Shown piece after piece: positions 48,965 through 59,786 of a stretch of DNA of 64,000 nucleotides. This DNA is from Mercenaria mercenaria. Its lineage: Eukaryota; Mollusca; Bivalvia; Venerida; Veneridae. Positions within the stretch are counted from its first letter, which is position 1. Every line of letters starts with the position of its first letter. Location: NCBI RefSeq assembly GCF_021730395.1, contig NC_069375.1, positions 18,127,001 through 18,191,000 of the forward strand. Direction: 5' to 3'. The translations under genes and the position numbers were made by a program. The notes under the pieces were generated by a model. That model saw nothing but the letters and a program-made list of their open reading frames with translations, had not been told where the DNA came from and did no database searches.

Positions 48965-49440
48965 TAAAAGTTTTGTTTTACTTATAGTATTTTTTTCCCA
49001 TATGTAATCTTGTTATCTTAACAAACATGTGGCAGTGAATAATTTGAGCAATTATTTTAAAAGGGAATCACATTGAAGAAAGACGTTGAAGTCAACGAAA
49101 CTGCTACAACCAACTCTACTGTTGCTTATTCTACAATCAACACCAGTGCTGCTTTCAAAGAAGGGAAAACTGGTAATAAAAACACAACATATTCCAGATA
49201 TAAACCATATTGAAAAACTCAAAAACAGTTTTAAAATTAATCAGAAGGGACTTTCATTTGAAATGTGACTGTTGTGAAGGTTCTATTAAGGAGTTGTACT
49301 GTTTATTGAAAAATACCTTCTGTATGAACCTACGGACATTTGACTTAGAAAAGAAAACAAAATAATAGTAAGACAATTACATATTGATTGGAAAAAAAGA
49401 AAAAAAAAACACAACTGGAATAACATCTTTTTTTGAAAAC

Positions 49441-49719
49441 ATGACACAAGCGCAACTTGACGAGAAACGAATCAAGCTAGTAAATGATGATTTTGAGAAC
49501 ATAGTTTTTGATTGTAGTAAGAAGAACATTACTTGCGTTTTAAATCAAAAGGTATCATTAATATTAAAACGTGGGAGACAGAGTTCTGTTGTCATTATTG
49601 AAAAGGGTACCAAACGCGTTGTTTTACCAATAGAACTGTTCAATTTCATATGCGATTCAAAAATTAGCATTTCTTACTTGTTATCTCTTTTAGAACAGAA
49701 TGAAAAGATCAAATGTTAA
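49441..49719 (+). CDS. Polinton accessory protein of unknown function
   Basis: The open frame starts before 49384 without an ATG; the first Met is at 49441 (MTQAQLDEKRIKLVNDDFEN). A beta-rich core (FDCSKKNITCVLNQKVSLIL, SSVVIIEKGTKRVVLPIELF) is followed by a helix (ISYLLSLLEQNEK). The layout loosely resembles that of the preceding PC4-like candidate, so the two may be diverged paralogues. This is not certain; I do not recognise the family. Confidence 0.45.
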   Translation: MTQAQLDEKRIKLVNDDFENIVFDCSKKNITCVLNQKVSLILKRGRQSSVVIIEKGTKRVVLPIELFNFICDSKISISYLLSLLEQNEKIKC

Positions 49720-49881
49720 AAACACATTTTGCATTGTTTGTGAAGTGAGTGAAAGCAAAAAGCGAGGCAAACGTTTGAAATAGGCCTAAAAAACTTTTTA
49801 TTTCTAGTTTTTACAGCTCTTAAAATATGACTGCATGGACTTCATATTCTTATTTCAATGTGAAACTTTCATGAGAAAGCA

Positions 49882-50262
49882 ATGAATGTTTCAGATAGTG
49901 TCGCTCTTACACGTGCTTGTTGTAAGAATTACATATATTATGACGATAGGCTATCTACCTTTTTAACATGGCCCAAACAGATATCACCGTCTAAAGAAGA
50001 TTTAGCATATGCTGGATTATTTTACACGGGACAAAGTGACTTGGTGAAATGTTTTATGTGTGGACTTGAATTATGCCAGTGGAACTGTACTGATACTGCG
50101 TTAAAAGAGCATAGAAAATGGTCACGTGACTGTGTTTACTTAAAAATGATTGGACAATCTTCTTCAACTAAGGACCTGTTTGATGAAACATCTTTTTCAA
50201 ATACTATTGGGTGTAAACAGTCATCTCAAGGCTTTAGTTTTAACCAACGAAATCATACGTAA
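49882..50262 (+). CDS. Polinton-encoded BIR-domain protein (IAP-like)
   Basis: A 126-residue protein with one BIR domain at about residues 20-90: DDRLSTFLTWP, DLAYAGLFYTGQSDLVKCFM, then the zinc ligands Cys57, Cys60, His77, Cys84 in exact C-x2-C-x16-H-x6-C spacing, with the conserved W of LCQWNCTD between. BIR domains bind caspases or pro-apoptotic IBM peptides, and large DNA viruses use IAP genes to keep infected cells alive. No RING or second BIR is present in this frame; the C-terminal ~35 residues are Ser/Gln/Asn-rich. It sits in the accessory block with the RING gene. An anti-apoptotic role is inferred from the domain. Confidence 0.9.
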   Translation: MNVSDSVALTRACCKNYIYYDDRLSTFLTWPKQISPSKEDLAYAGLFYTGQSDLVKCFMCGLELCQWNCTDTALKEHRKWSRDCVYLKMIGQSSSTKDLFDETSFSNTIGCKQSSQGFSFNQRNHT

Positions 50263-50310
50263 ACTAGATAAAGTTGGGAAATTTTAAAAAAAAAAACTAG
50301 AAGTAAAATC

Positions 50311-50706
50311 ATGGAGAGCAATGGAGTGAGTTTACTGGACTCTTATTTTAACGTACTTTATGCGCAGGAAATATTAAAAAAATCGCACATCGTCATAAAA
50401 AGAAAATGTGTTGGATGTCAAGAAGGACTATTATCGCAAAGGAATCACTCTTGCCTATCAAGAACGAAAACAGAGTTGTTGGACTTATATTTCGATGAAA
50501 TACTAAACTTAATTGCAGAGGAGGACCTCATTTATCGTTGGTATCAGAATGTGATATGTTTGGACATTTCACCCGAGCTCATAGCGAAGTATCAATTGAA
50601 AATTAAATGTAAAGACTGGCGCGCATTTGAACTAAGGACTCCTTCTTTTAGACGTAAAATGATGCGCATGACAAGTGATATTACAAATTTAGAACATAAA
50701 TTTTAA
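50311..50706 (+). CDS. Conserved Polinton ORF with C-x2-C...H-x-C motif
   Basis: 131 residues. A short helical N-terminus leads to KRKCVGCQEGLLSQRNHSCL (near residues 30-48), a Cys/His cluster that could bind zinc and that I recall from uncharacterised proteins of other animal Polintons and related insertions. The rest is helical (LDLYFDEILNLIAEEDLIYR) with a basic end (FRRKMMRM). Function unknown. It precedes the packaging ATPase in the same direction. Confidence 0.65.
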   Translation: MESNGVSLLDSYFNVLYAQEILKKSHIVIKRKCVGCQEGLLSQRNHSCLSRTKTELLDLYFDEILNLIAEEDLIYRWYQNVICLDISPELIAKYQLKIKCKDWRAFELRTPSFRRKMMRMTSDITNLEHKF

Positions 50707-50728
50707 GTGAAGGATACTACCAAAAATT

Positions 50729-50932
50729 GTGTTCAAATTGTTTTATTATTTCATAGATTCGTTTATAGGACCTACATTATTTTTATATATGTTATTCATA
50801 GGACCTGTATTGTACTATTTTTACGATCTTTTCTATCTAATAATAAGACTGTTTCACACATATATATATATCATTATATATCATATGTATCATTACAACA
50901 GTGTATTTGGGAAAAAAAAGGAATGTGACTAA
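50729..50932 (+). CDS. Possible small hydrophobic membrane protein of the Polinton
   Basis: 67 codons, strongly hydrophobic, with FIDSFIGPTLFLYMLFIGPV and YFYDLFYLIIRLF. The repeated FIGP motif and alternation of aromatic and aliphatic residues suggest two transmembrane segments, ending in a basic tail (FGKKKECD). There is no ATG start, and the AT-rich region could generate this by chance, so support is modest. It lies between the Cys/His ORF and the ATPase. Confidence 0.3.
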   Translation: MFKLFYYFIDSFIGPTLFLYMLFIGPVLYYFYDLFYLIIRLFHTYIYIIIYHMYHYNSVFGKKKECD

Positions 50933-51071
50933 TTGTGTGTATCTTCGTATCTATTTGGAATATTAAATCATTATAAAGGTATTTTATTTGTTGTTTTTCA
51001 TCCATTACTTTTCTATTTATAACTAAACAGTATATAACCCAGGTCTTCATTTGCTAATGAGTAGTTGACTG

Positions 51072-51740
51072 ATGATGAGTATGGAAAGCTTAATAAAATT
51101 TGAAACCCCTTCAACGTGTCTTGTTGTGGGCCCCTCTGGATCTGGCAAAACTTCCTTCGTTTTTGAAATTTTTAAAAATGCTAATGGAGTTTTTAAAGAA
51201 CCACCAGTGATGATTTATTACTGCTATGGCGTTTACCAGCCTATGTATGATCAAATGAAAGAAGCTATTTCAAATATAGAATTTTATGAAGGATTGCCCA
51301 CAATTGAAATGCTTCAAACCTGGTCAGATTTACACCCAGGTCAAAACAAAATGCTTTTACTAGATGATCTTCAAAGCAAAGGAGTTAAAAGTGTGGATGT
51401 TGTTGACATATTTTGTCAATATAGTCACCATCTAGGATATACCTGTTGGTTTTTGTGTCAAAACCTATATAATGGTACAAAGGAATTTCGTACAATAAGC
51501 TTAAACACACACTATTTCATTCTGTTTAAAAACCAAAGGGATGAATTACAAATACAAACATTAGCTCGTCAGCTTGGACAGGCCCCAGTAATAATGAGTG
51601 CCTATAGAAAAGCATGCTCTAAAAAATATGGATATCTTGTCATTGATATCAGTCCACATTCTGATGTGGAATATAAACTGCGTACACACATCTTTCCCCA
51701 TCAGTTAATGTTAATATATCTTCCCGAGAGGCAGACATGA
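51072..51740 (+). CDS. Polinton genome-packaging ATPase (FtsK/HerA, A32-like)
   Basis: 222 residues. Walker A is GPSGSGKTS at residues 20-28 and Walker B is MLLLDDL at about 94-100. A region with WFLCQNLY and SLNTHYFILFKNQRDELQ near residues 130-165 corresponds to the sensor part of this family. The protein pumps element DNA into capsids. Length fits animal Polinton ATPases (about 200-230). The stop overlaps the start of the next gene by four bases. It looks whole. Confidence 0.93.
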   Translation: MMSMESLIKFETPSTCLVVGPSGSGKTSFVFEIFKNANGVFKEPPVMIYYCYGVYQPMYDQMKEAISNIEFYEGLPTIEMLQTWSDLHPGQNKMLLLDDLQSKGVKSVDVVDIFCQYSHHLGYTCWFLCQNLYNGTKEFRTISLNTHYFILFKNQRDELQIQTLARQLGQAPVIMSAYRKACSKKYGYLVIDISPHSDVEYKLRTHIFPHQLMLIYLPERQT

Positions 51741-52045
51741 ATGTGATTAAGAAAAAGCACGGAGATTTCTTGAAATTTCTACTATCATCAACGCATAAGC
51801 AGCGCATGGTTGTATTAACCACGATAGAGCCCTCTCAGATTAAGGCAATTGTTCAAATTGTGTATAATGTGATGATGGGTAATAGACCTATATCACCAAG
51901 TATCATAAAAAAGCTAGAGAAGCATAAGACGATCATTCGTCGATTTGTACGAAAAGGAGTAACACTCGAGCAAAGAAAGCGTATTTTGAAAAAACACTTT
52001 GATATTATAAAACGTTTCATTGAAGTTATCAAAAACGAATTATAA
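51737..52045 (+). CDS. Conserved small basic Polinton protein
   Basis: 102 residues, about one quarter Lys/Arg. An N-terminal helical part has FLKFLLSSTHKQRMVVLTTI, then IVYNVMMGNRPISPSIIKKL and a basic helix (RFVRKGVTLEQRKRILKKHF). This L-x-x-L...HKQR...N(R/V)P-(I/L)S pattern is one I recall next to the ATPase in many animal Polintons. The basic charge suggests a DNA-associated or virion-core role, which is inference. It overlaps the ATPase by four bases, suggesting co-transcription. Confidence 0.7.
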   Translation: MNVIKKKHGDFLKFLLSSTHKQRMVVLTTIEPSQIKAIVQIVYNVMMGNRPISPSIIKKLEKHKTIIRRFVRKGVTLEQRKRILKKHFDIIKRFIEVIKNEL

Positions 52046-52062
52046 ATAAGGTGTATTAAGTC

Positions 52063-52404
52063 ATGGCCAAAGAATTTTTGCTGATACCTAAAGTGAAGTA
52101 TGAGTCACTACTCAAGCAAATAAAAGAGAAAACACAGGATGATCAAACAGGTGGTGAAAGGCAGTTGGATAGTATATCAGATCTAAAAAGTCCAGAAACA
52201 AGCAAGGAAAATACCCCCAAAATGGAAGAAAATTTACCTACTTCTGCAAAGGAAGGGGATAAAACTAAGGACGCTGTAAAAATAGTAGAAACAAAGTTAT
52301 TCGTGGAGAAACCTCTATCAAAAATGCCTTTCAACGATGAAATTAAAAGGAAAAATAAATCGTACAAATCTAGAAAGCTGAAGTGGATAAATTATTCAAT
52401 TTAA
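52063..52404 (+). CDS. Conserved Polinton ORF with KYESLL N-terminus
   Basis: 113 residues. The N-terminus KEFLLIPKVKYESLLKQI matches a K-Y-x-x-L-L pattern that I associate with a small gene between ATPase/core genes and polymerase in other Polintons. A Ser/Glu/Thr-rich disordered middle and a basic C-terminus (KRKNKSYKSRKLKW) follow. Possibly a minor virion protein or DNA-binding factor; function unknown. It starts 18 bases after the preceding gene. Confidence 0.6.
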   Translation: MAKEFLLIPKVKYESLLKQIKEKTQDDQTGGERQLDSISDLKSPETSKENTPKMEENLPTSAKEGDKTKDAVKIVETKLFVEKPLSKMPFNDEIKRKNKSYKSRKLKWINYSI

Positions 52405-52566
52405 AAAAGAAATGTAAGCACAGTTTTGATAACATTTTTTTTTTTTTGGTAAGAATTAAAACTGGTTTTTAAAATACTGTAGCTGGGGTCCAAGTAAATT
52501 GTGTGATTGAGTGAGCTGTATTTATTTTTATACATAACACTTTTATACTTTTTTAATATCAATAAA

Positions 52567-55500
52567 ATGAAAATAATGCACATTATGTTTCTCATTTCCT
52601 TTCCTAGATTAAACAAGGGGGAAGCAATGAAAAGACAAAACAGGACAGGCGATGATGATAGTGAGGATGATTTTGAAAGCCAGAAAGACAAAAAGAAAAT
52701 ACGCTCCAGCAATACTGACAATGAGGATTGTACAAGTGATAATAAAAATGAAAAACAAAACTGTTTCACTTGTAAAGTTTGTAATAAACGTTTCACATTA
52801 CTCAAAAATTTATGCAGACATGAAATTTCACACAGATCTGTGGTGAAGTGTGAGCAATGTGGTGGCTCATTTTCAAGACAAGATAGTCTACAACGTCACA
52901 AGCGCACACATCATAATGAGAACAGACGAGATAATAATAAGGGAAGAGACGTGAAATGTAACATTTGTGATAAAGTGTTTAACAAATTTTATAATTTAAA
53001 ACGACATATGCGCACTGTGCATAAACAAGATTCAAATAAAGGTCAAAAACAATTGTTTACTTGTAGATACTGTGAGAGTGAATTTGGGGAGTATTCTGCA
53101 TTGTTTGCTCATGTCATGGAAAATCATCCACTCAATCAAAGTGGGGGTAGAGATAGGGGAATAGAAAAGTCTTTAATAGATACTGCTTCACCCCAGTCTG
53201 AAAGCAAATCAGCTGCTGAGAATCAAAATAAAAATCAGTCTGAAAATGCATCACCTCAGTCTGAAAGCAAATCAACTGCTGAGACTCAAAATACAAATCA
53301 GTCTGAAAATGATGAAAACATAGAATTGTCTAATGAAAACAAAGATAATCAAGACTCATTAAATACAGACAATGAGCGAGATGAGAGTGCTTTACAAAAT
53401 TCAGTGCAAAATAGAATTATCCTTCCCAGGAGCGGGGGTGGTGAAAGATATGATTTGTTAACATTTTTTGCAAATGTGAGGTCCAGAATTCTCACCTACC
53501 TTCAGTCTAGAATACGAAGTATGGGAGGCATTAAATGGAACTTATGCGTTCAGGTGGAAATGGAACGAACTGATAATGGGGGAGATAGCAGTGTGAGCAC
53601 CCCCTTTTTCAGAAGTAGAACTTATATGTCACTGACTTTGGATGGTTTAAACGAACATGATTTAAATGAAGCATTACAGAAAATGTATGCCAGCTTGGAG
53701 AAATATATGCGAGATGGCTCTGGCTGGTTTCTCAGAAAAGTGCTAAAACTTGAGATTCACACCATCAAGTATCGGCCGTTATCAGGCTCAAGTTATCTAC
53801 CTTTACCTAGGACGTTGCTTTACAACTCAAGTTTGCTTAATATTGAAAATGAGGATGAGAAGTGTTTCCTGTGGTGCATTTTAGCTTCTTTACATCCCTC
53901 AGAAAGGAATGCTGTAAAAGTTGAAACTTATTGTCCCTTTACAAATGAACTGAACATGAGTGGTATACAGTATCCAGTATCTTTAGCACAAATCGATAGA
54001 TTTGAAAAACAAAACGAAAATATTTCAATAAACGTATTCACCTTTCAAGAAAATGAAATTGTTCCATTGAAAATCACATCAAATACACGTAGATTACATC
54101 ATGTGAATTTGCTATGGATCAAATATGGTCAAGTCTCTCATTACGTTCTCATAAGAGACTTGAATACTTTTCTTTTTAGAAGCAAGTCACATAACCAAAG
54201 AATGTTTTTCTGTCCATACTGTTTGCATGGTTTTGTACGTAATGAGTCTCTGCAAAATCATATCACATACTGTAGTACAAATGAAGCTCAAAAGGTGGAA
54301 CTACCTGCAGTCGGTGACAGTGCTATACTGGAATTTAAGGACTTTGAAAAAGAACTTAAAGTTTCATTCACGATTTATGCAGATTTTGAAACTTTAAATA
54401 GACGGGTTTCAACATGTCTTCCAGAACCTACACACTCGAGCACCACGTCTACCACAAAACTTGAAGTTTGCGGTTTCGCGTACAAGGTAGTTTGTGCGGA
54501 CAATAGATATACTAAACCAACGGTGGTGTATAGGGGGAGTGATGCATCACAAAAATTTATTACAAGCTTGCTGCGAGAGCAAAAAGAAATTGAAAATATT
54601 CTCTCTAATATAGAACCAATGATCATTACGAGTGACGATTTTGAGGAAATAAGTCGCGCTTCGCAGTGTTGTTTATGTCAAAAGGACTTCACTCCATATG
54701 AAAAAGTGCACTCCACTATAGTAAGACATCATGATCATTTAACGGGAGACTTTATTGGAATGGCTCACAACCAATGCAATTTGAAATGCAAGCAGGCGAA
54801 ACATACGTGCGTCATTTTTCACAACTTGAAGAAGTTTGATGCGCACATCATCTGTCAAAGTATTGGTGAGTTTAAGGGGGAAAATCTTAAATGTATTGCT
54901 CAAAGTACAGAAAACTATGTGAGTTTTTCCCTAGGTAACTTGAGATTCATTGACAGCTTACAGTTTCTACCCTCCTCATTGCAAAGTTTGGTGGAAAATT
55001 TAAAGTGTGATGGACAGGATGCCTTTGAACACCTTACTGAGGAATTCCCAAATTCTGATGATGTCAAGTTGCTATTACGAAAAGGGGTGTATCCGTATGA
55101 TTATATGGATCGTGAAAGTAAATTTGATGAACATTGTTTACCACCAGCAGAAGCATTTTATAACGCTTTAACCAAACAACATATATCTGAGCAGGATTAC
55201 AAGCACGCCTGTGATGTGTTTGCCCATTTTGAAATGACAAGCATGGGGTCTTATCACGACCTTTACTTGAAATGTGATGTAATACTTCTGTGTTGCGTAT
55301 TTGAAACGTTTAGAAGTATGTGTATGGAGCAATATGGTTTGGATCCATGCCATTTTTATACCAGTCCCGGCTTAAGTTGGGCTAGTTGTTTGAAGATGAC
55401 GGGTGTGCAACTAGAGCTGATGACGGACATAGATCAAGTGCTATTCATTGAAAAAGGCATACGAGGTGGAATATCACAAATTTCGAATAGATATAAACAA

Positions 55501-57420
55501 GCAAATAATCCACTTCTCTCAGATTATGATAGTGAAAAGAAATTGTCACATATTCTATATTTAGATATGTGCAATTTGTATGGATTCGCCATGCAACAAC
55601 CACTTCCAACATCAGATTTTCAATTTTTAAAGAAACGAGAAATAAATCAATTAGACATTAGGAATATTCCAGCGGATGGGGAGAAAGGTTACATATTTGA
55701 AGTCAATTTGAGGTATCCCCCTGAACTTCATGACAAACACAACGACTATCCACTAGCACCGGAAAGAAAAGCTATCTCAGATGATATGCTTTCCCCATAT
55801 GCACAATACTTATGGAAAAATTGCATAACAAGACAGAAAATGAAGCATTACCACCGAGAGTTAAAATTGAAAAACTGATTACATCGTTAGAAGATAAAGA
55901 GAAGTACGTGGTACACTACAGAAATCTTCAGCTTTACCTAGAGCTGGGGTTGGAGATAATGGAAATTCATAGAGTACTTGAATTTACGCAATCTGCTTGG
56001 ATGAGACCATACATTGACTTCAACACTGCACAAAGAAAGAAAGCTATGTCTGCCTTTGCCAAGAACTTCTACAAGCTCATGAATAACAGCTGTTTTGGCA
56101 AGGTTTGTATATTTATTCGTCTTTTCATTTCTTCGAAAAAAAAAAATTTAAGTGTTTAACTAGAATGATTAAAACAATGAGGGATTAGTGCAATGATCTT
56201 ACCTCAGTAATTTAAAGTTTGTAGCAACATGTAACATTGTGTTTATATTTAGATATTCAAAGAGCGGGTGATAGATATAAAACAGACTTTCGCTAATAAA
56301 TATTATTTTTTTTATCACACTTAATACATAACTATCGAGCTTCTTATTTATCTTTTTCTCCCCACTATTTTAACAGACGATGGAAAATGTCAGAAAACAT
56401 AAAAACATTGAGCTCGTGCATAATGAAAGACGTCTTTTGAAACTGAGTTCAAAATCAACCTATAAAACTACAACAATATTCAACGAAGACCTTACAGCCG
56501 TTGAACTTTATAGAGTGAGGGTATTAATGAATAAACCAATCTACAGTGGCATGTGTATATTAGGTAAATAGTTTTAATTGATTTTTTTCTTCTTAAATTT
56601 CATAATCTACACAAGATTAAGTTAACTCTCCCTCGTATTAATAACGTTTATATTTATCATTTAAAAATGTATCATTTTTTGAGAAAAAAAAAAGAGCAGA
56701 GCTATCTATGTGTTATCTTTTTATGTTGTAGACTTGAGTAAATGGGCCATGTATGACTTCTATTACAACAAACTGAAAAACACATTTGGTGATCAGATGA
56801 CCTTGTTGCTTACAGACACAGACAGTATTTTATGTTATGTGGAATCATTTGACGTATACCAGTACATGAAAGAAAACATTCACTTGTTTGATACGTCGGA
56901 CTATCCACAAAATCATTTCCTATATAGTGAGGAGAATAAGAAAAAAGTGGGTAGTATGAAGGATGAAATGTCTGGAATTCCGATCTCCGCTTTTGTGGGT
57001 CTCAGAAGTAAAGTGTACAGTTTTAAGTGTGATAATAACAAAGAAGAGAAAAGAGCAAAAGGAATTGCAAAAGCCACTTTGAAAAGAGACCTTAGATTCA
57101 CAAACTATAAAGATATCTTGTTTTCAGAAGGTCAGAATGTTGTAACAATAACGTCAATTAGAAATGACAATCACGAGTTGTACTGTAATGAAATGAAAAA
57201 AATTGGACTGTCCTCGTTTGATGACAAACGGTATCTGCTTAATGCTACAGACAGTCTTGCTTATGGTCATTATTCTTTGAGACAGTCACAGGTAGAGGAA
57301 GAAAGGGCAAGAACTCCTTCAATATTACCAGAAGAAGGAAGTTTATTTATAGACAATTGTAAGGTCACACCTTTGACATACAAAATTGGAACATTTGACA
57401 AGTACTCCCACATTGCTTGA
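52567..57420 (+). pseudogene. Polinton protein-primed family B DNA polymerase
   Basis: The N-terminal region carries four C2H2 zinc fingers (52762-53137, e.g. CKVCNKRFTLLKNLCRHEISH) and a fifth Cys/His finger near 54210. The exonuclease domain begins with FTIYADFET near 54370. A T4 endonuclease VII-like HNH insert (CCLCQKDF ... RHHDHLTGDFIGMAHNQCN) lies at 54664-54780, as known for this family. Polymerase motifs are A (YLDMCNLYGFAMQQ near 55560), B ([10 protein letters not shown] near 56070) and C (TDTDS near 56815). The likely start is Met at 52567 or 52627. Coding lies in several pieces; two gaps have GT-AG ends at motif boundaries and read as introns, and about one further break is apparent. 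It replicates the element using a terminal protein primer. Confidence 0.93.
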
Positions 57421-57650
57421 AGACGAGAGATCTTTTATAGCAGATTGTAGTGTCACACCGTGACATTTAAATAAAATATCATAACTGAATGTATGCTAAT
57501 ATAAAATTTTTTCTGTAAAAGAACAGAGTACAGTTTATTACTATATTAAAAGGATAGAAAATGAATAGTCTATTTTGTTTGTTTTCTTTTCCACAGCTTA
57601 TGTAAATAGGGATTTAAATAAACAATAAATTAACAAAAAACCATTTAAGT
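57421..57650. other. Convergent 3' ends of polymerase and protease genes
   Basis: A short non-coding interval between convergent genes, with AATAAA-type sequences on the plus strand near 57468 and 57615 (AAATAAA) that could serve polyadenylation. Confidence 0.4.
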
Positions 57651-58172
57651 TTATATAATTTTTATTAGCGGTTTACACACTTGATTATACACACAATTAT
57701 TTTTTGAACAATCTGAATATATGCGTGACATATGATTATATACAAAATAATCATTAAGAGAAAAATTAGTATGGCTAAAAAAGTTGAGTATATTTGTTAA
57801 TGACATGCCATTGAATTTATTACGAAGATAAAATAAACAATATAGTCCACAAACATTGGAATAATTGCTTTGTATTTGCATGGCATTGTATCTTATACTC
57901 GATGCATTGTCCTTTATCCACTTATCAAAATAAGAAGAATTGTAGACTGGACTTTTACCATAAGAATCAAAAAATTCCACTTGTCTATTTTTGTCTATAT
58001 AAAATGCAGACCAATGTGTCCCTTCTCTGCTATGTATATCACTATTAGCTATAAACGCAGTTGGTAAAGTAGAAAAGCCCACAGGTAATTGATCAGCGGC
58101 ATATACACCTAGTACATTTACACTTAGAACAGGATCACAACTAATACAACACTGAAGCTCTGATGTATCCAT
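57651..58172 (-). CDS. Polinton maturation protease (adenain-like cysteine protease)
   Basis: 173 residues. The active-site order His53 (GTHWSAFYID), Asp69 (EFFDSYGKSP), Gln99 (NAMQIQSN) and Cys108 (NVCGLYCLFYL) is that of adenovirus protease and ULP1-like enzymes. The length is close to adenain (about 200). Role in the family: cleavage of capsid precursor proteins during assembly. It is the distal gene of a minus-strand block after the capsid genes. It looks whole. Confidence 0.93.
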   Translation of the reverse strand: MDTSELQCCISCDPVLSVNVLGVYAADQLPVGFSTLPTAFIANSDIHSREGTHWSAFYIDKNRQVEFFDSYGKSPVYNSSYFDKWIKDNASSIRYNAMQIQSNYSNVCGLYCLFYLRNKFNGMSLTNILNFFSHTNFSLNDYFVYNHMSRIYSDCSKNNCVYNQVCKPLIKII

Positions 58173-58184
58173 TGCTTTTTAAAT

Positions 58185-58404
58185 GTTTATTCCAATACAA
58201 TATCTCTGGAAGAATCCACTTGAAAAAAAGAAGGAATTTCGCTTAAGACCACACAGCTGACAGTGTCTGGAAAATATAAATGAAAACAATATCTATTAAT
58301 ACAAAAATAATATTCCTTTTACAAATATAAGACAGGTAATATCTTTATAAAAACATAACTGTTTAAGTATTACACTTAAAAACTTTAAAAAAGCAGCTAT
58401 TTTT

Positions 58405-58446
<42 letters not shown>

Positions 58447-59748
58447 GTGTTATATCTTTTTTTAAATATCTTTTTTAAAAAAAATAAAGATAAATAATGT
58501 TTTGATAATTTTCTCACCTGAAAGGGGGCTGGCAAATTGAACATCCAATTTCACAGTACCAGTCTTTGCTAGTGTCAAATACTCCCCGTGATGGGAGAAG
58601 TTTGGTTCCAACTGAAAAACGAATAGTGTTACACCAGAGCTAAATCCTTCTCTTGTTAGCATACTACCCTCATCCTCTCTCCATTTCCCCGTAGATGTAA
58701 ATGCGTTTACATAGGCCCGCACATCCGTCACGCCAGTGGTTGAGTTGAAGTCAAGTTTCAGAGGAGCTCCATTAACTGGTAAACCGTCACAGTATAGACA
58801 TATGCTTCGAATGTTACAATTTAGAAAGTTAAAAGGATTCTGTTTATAATCACCAGACAGACCTTTTGAATTTACAAAGCCTACAACGACCTTATTAGGT
58901 CTTTGACCTGGGAACATGTTCTCATAGTTGAAACTAGAGCTTCCGCTAGGTATGCTTTGAGTACGACATTCTACTCTGTTGAACGGGTATTTTGCATTCT
59001 GTGTTTTTAGAATTTCTGCATGACCGTAAATGACAGCAGGATTCACGCGTATTTTCTTGGCTAAAATGTAAATGTCCTCTATCTCTATTTTGAAGGCTGG
59101 TGATGCTTCATCACTAATTAAACAAAACTCTGGCGAACTTCTATAGAACTTTAATTTGACGTCCACTTGATTTAACATATAGCGTGACATGGAAACATAT
59201 CGTGAAATATTGCCCTTGAAGATCCAATACTTTCGAAGTGGCTATACGTTTAGCCTCTCGTAAAGACCTTTATTGCCCCACCAGGATTGTGACACCATAG
59301 GTTCCAGCATGTCCATGAAAAAGAGTTGAGACTGAAGCTGGGACTTGGCATCTTGTCCATAATTCAGAATCGTTTGAATGTAGGCCCTATAGGGATTGTA
59401 GTTTGATGTGATTGTGGCCTTATTCTGTAAGGTGACTTCAGTGGATGAAAACAGGGCCTGGAGAAATAAATTCACAGGTCCTACTTTTTCAGCCACTAAG
59501 GCAGCATTTGCAGCCGTTTTTACTCTTAATTTTACATGCAGCTGTGTGCCTTTCATGTCTAAATAGTCCATAGAGTTTTGTCCACTTATTCTAAACTCAA
59601 TAGGACTTATGCCGTCTGATACTTGAGAGATGGGTCGAATTTCTTCATAGTAGATATCTGTGACACCAGTCTGTGTACTGGGTAAATCAAACAAAGCCAG
59701 TTCTGACACAAGTCCCTCGTGAAAACTTTCAGGATTAAACACTGACAT
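58185..59748 (-). pseudogene. Polinton major capsid protein (double jelly roll)
   Basis: The upstream piece (59242-59748) has the typical N-terminus ELALFDLPSTQTGVTDIYYE and DYLDMKGTQLHVKLRV. The second piece (58462-59190) contains [35 protein letters not shown] and a C-terminal jelly-roll part ([11 protein letters not shown]) ending at a GTGAGA donor-like site. A short terminal piece near 58190-58270 after an AG acceptor suggests a 3' intron. It appears broken about once. The protein forms hexon-like trimers; in the family the fold is double jelly roll, which I infer here from homology. Confidence 0.88.
58410..58442. repeat. (GT)n microsatellite in the Polinton
   Basis: About 16 GT dinucleotides, inside the proposed 3' intron of the major capsid gene. 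Confidence 0.85.
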
Positions 59749-59786
59749 GATTCTTTTGTATTATTTTACTGCTGTTTTTATCAATT

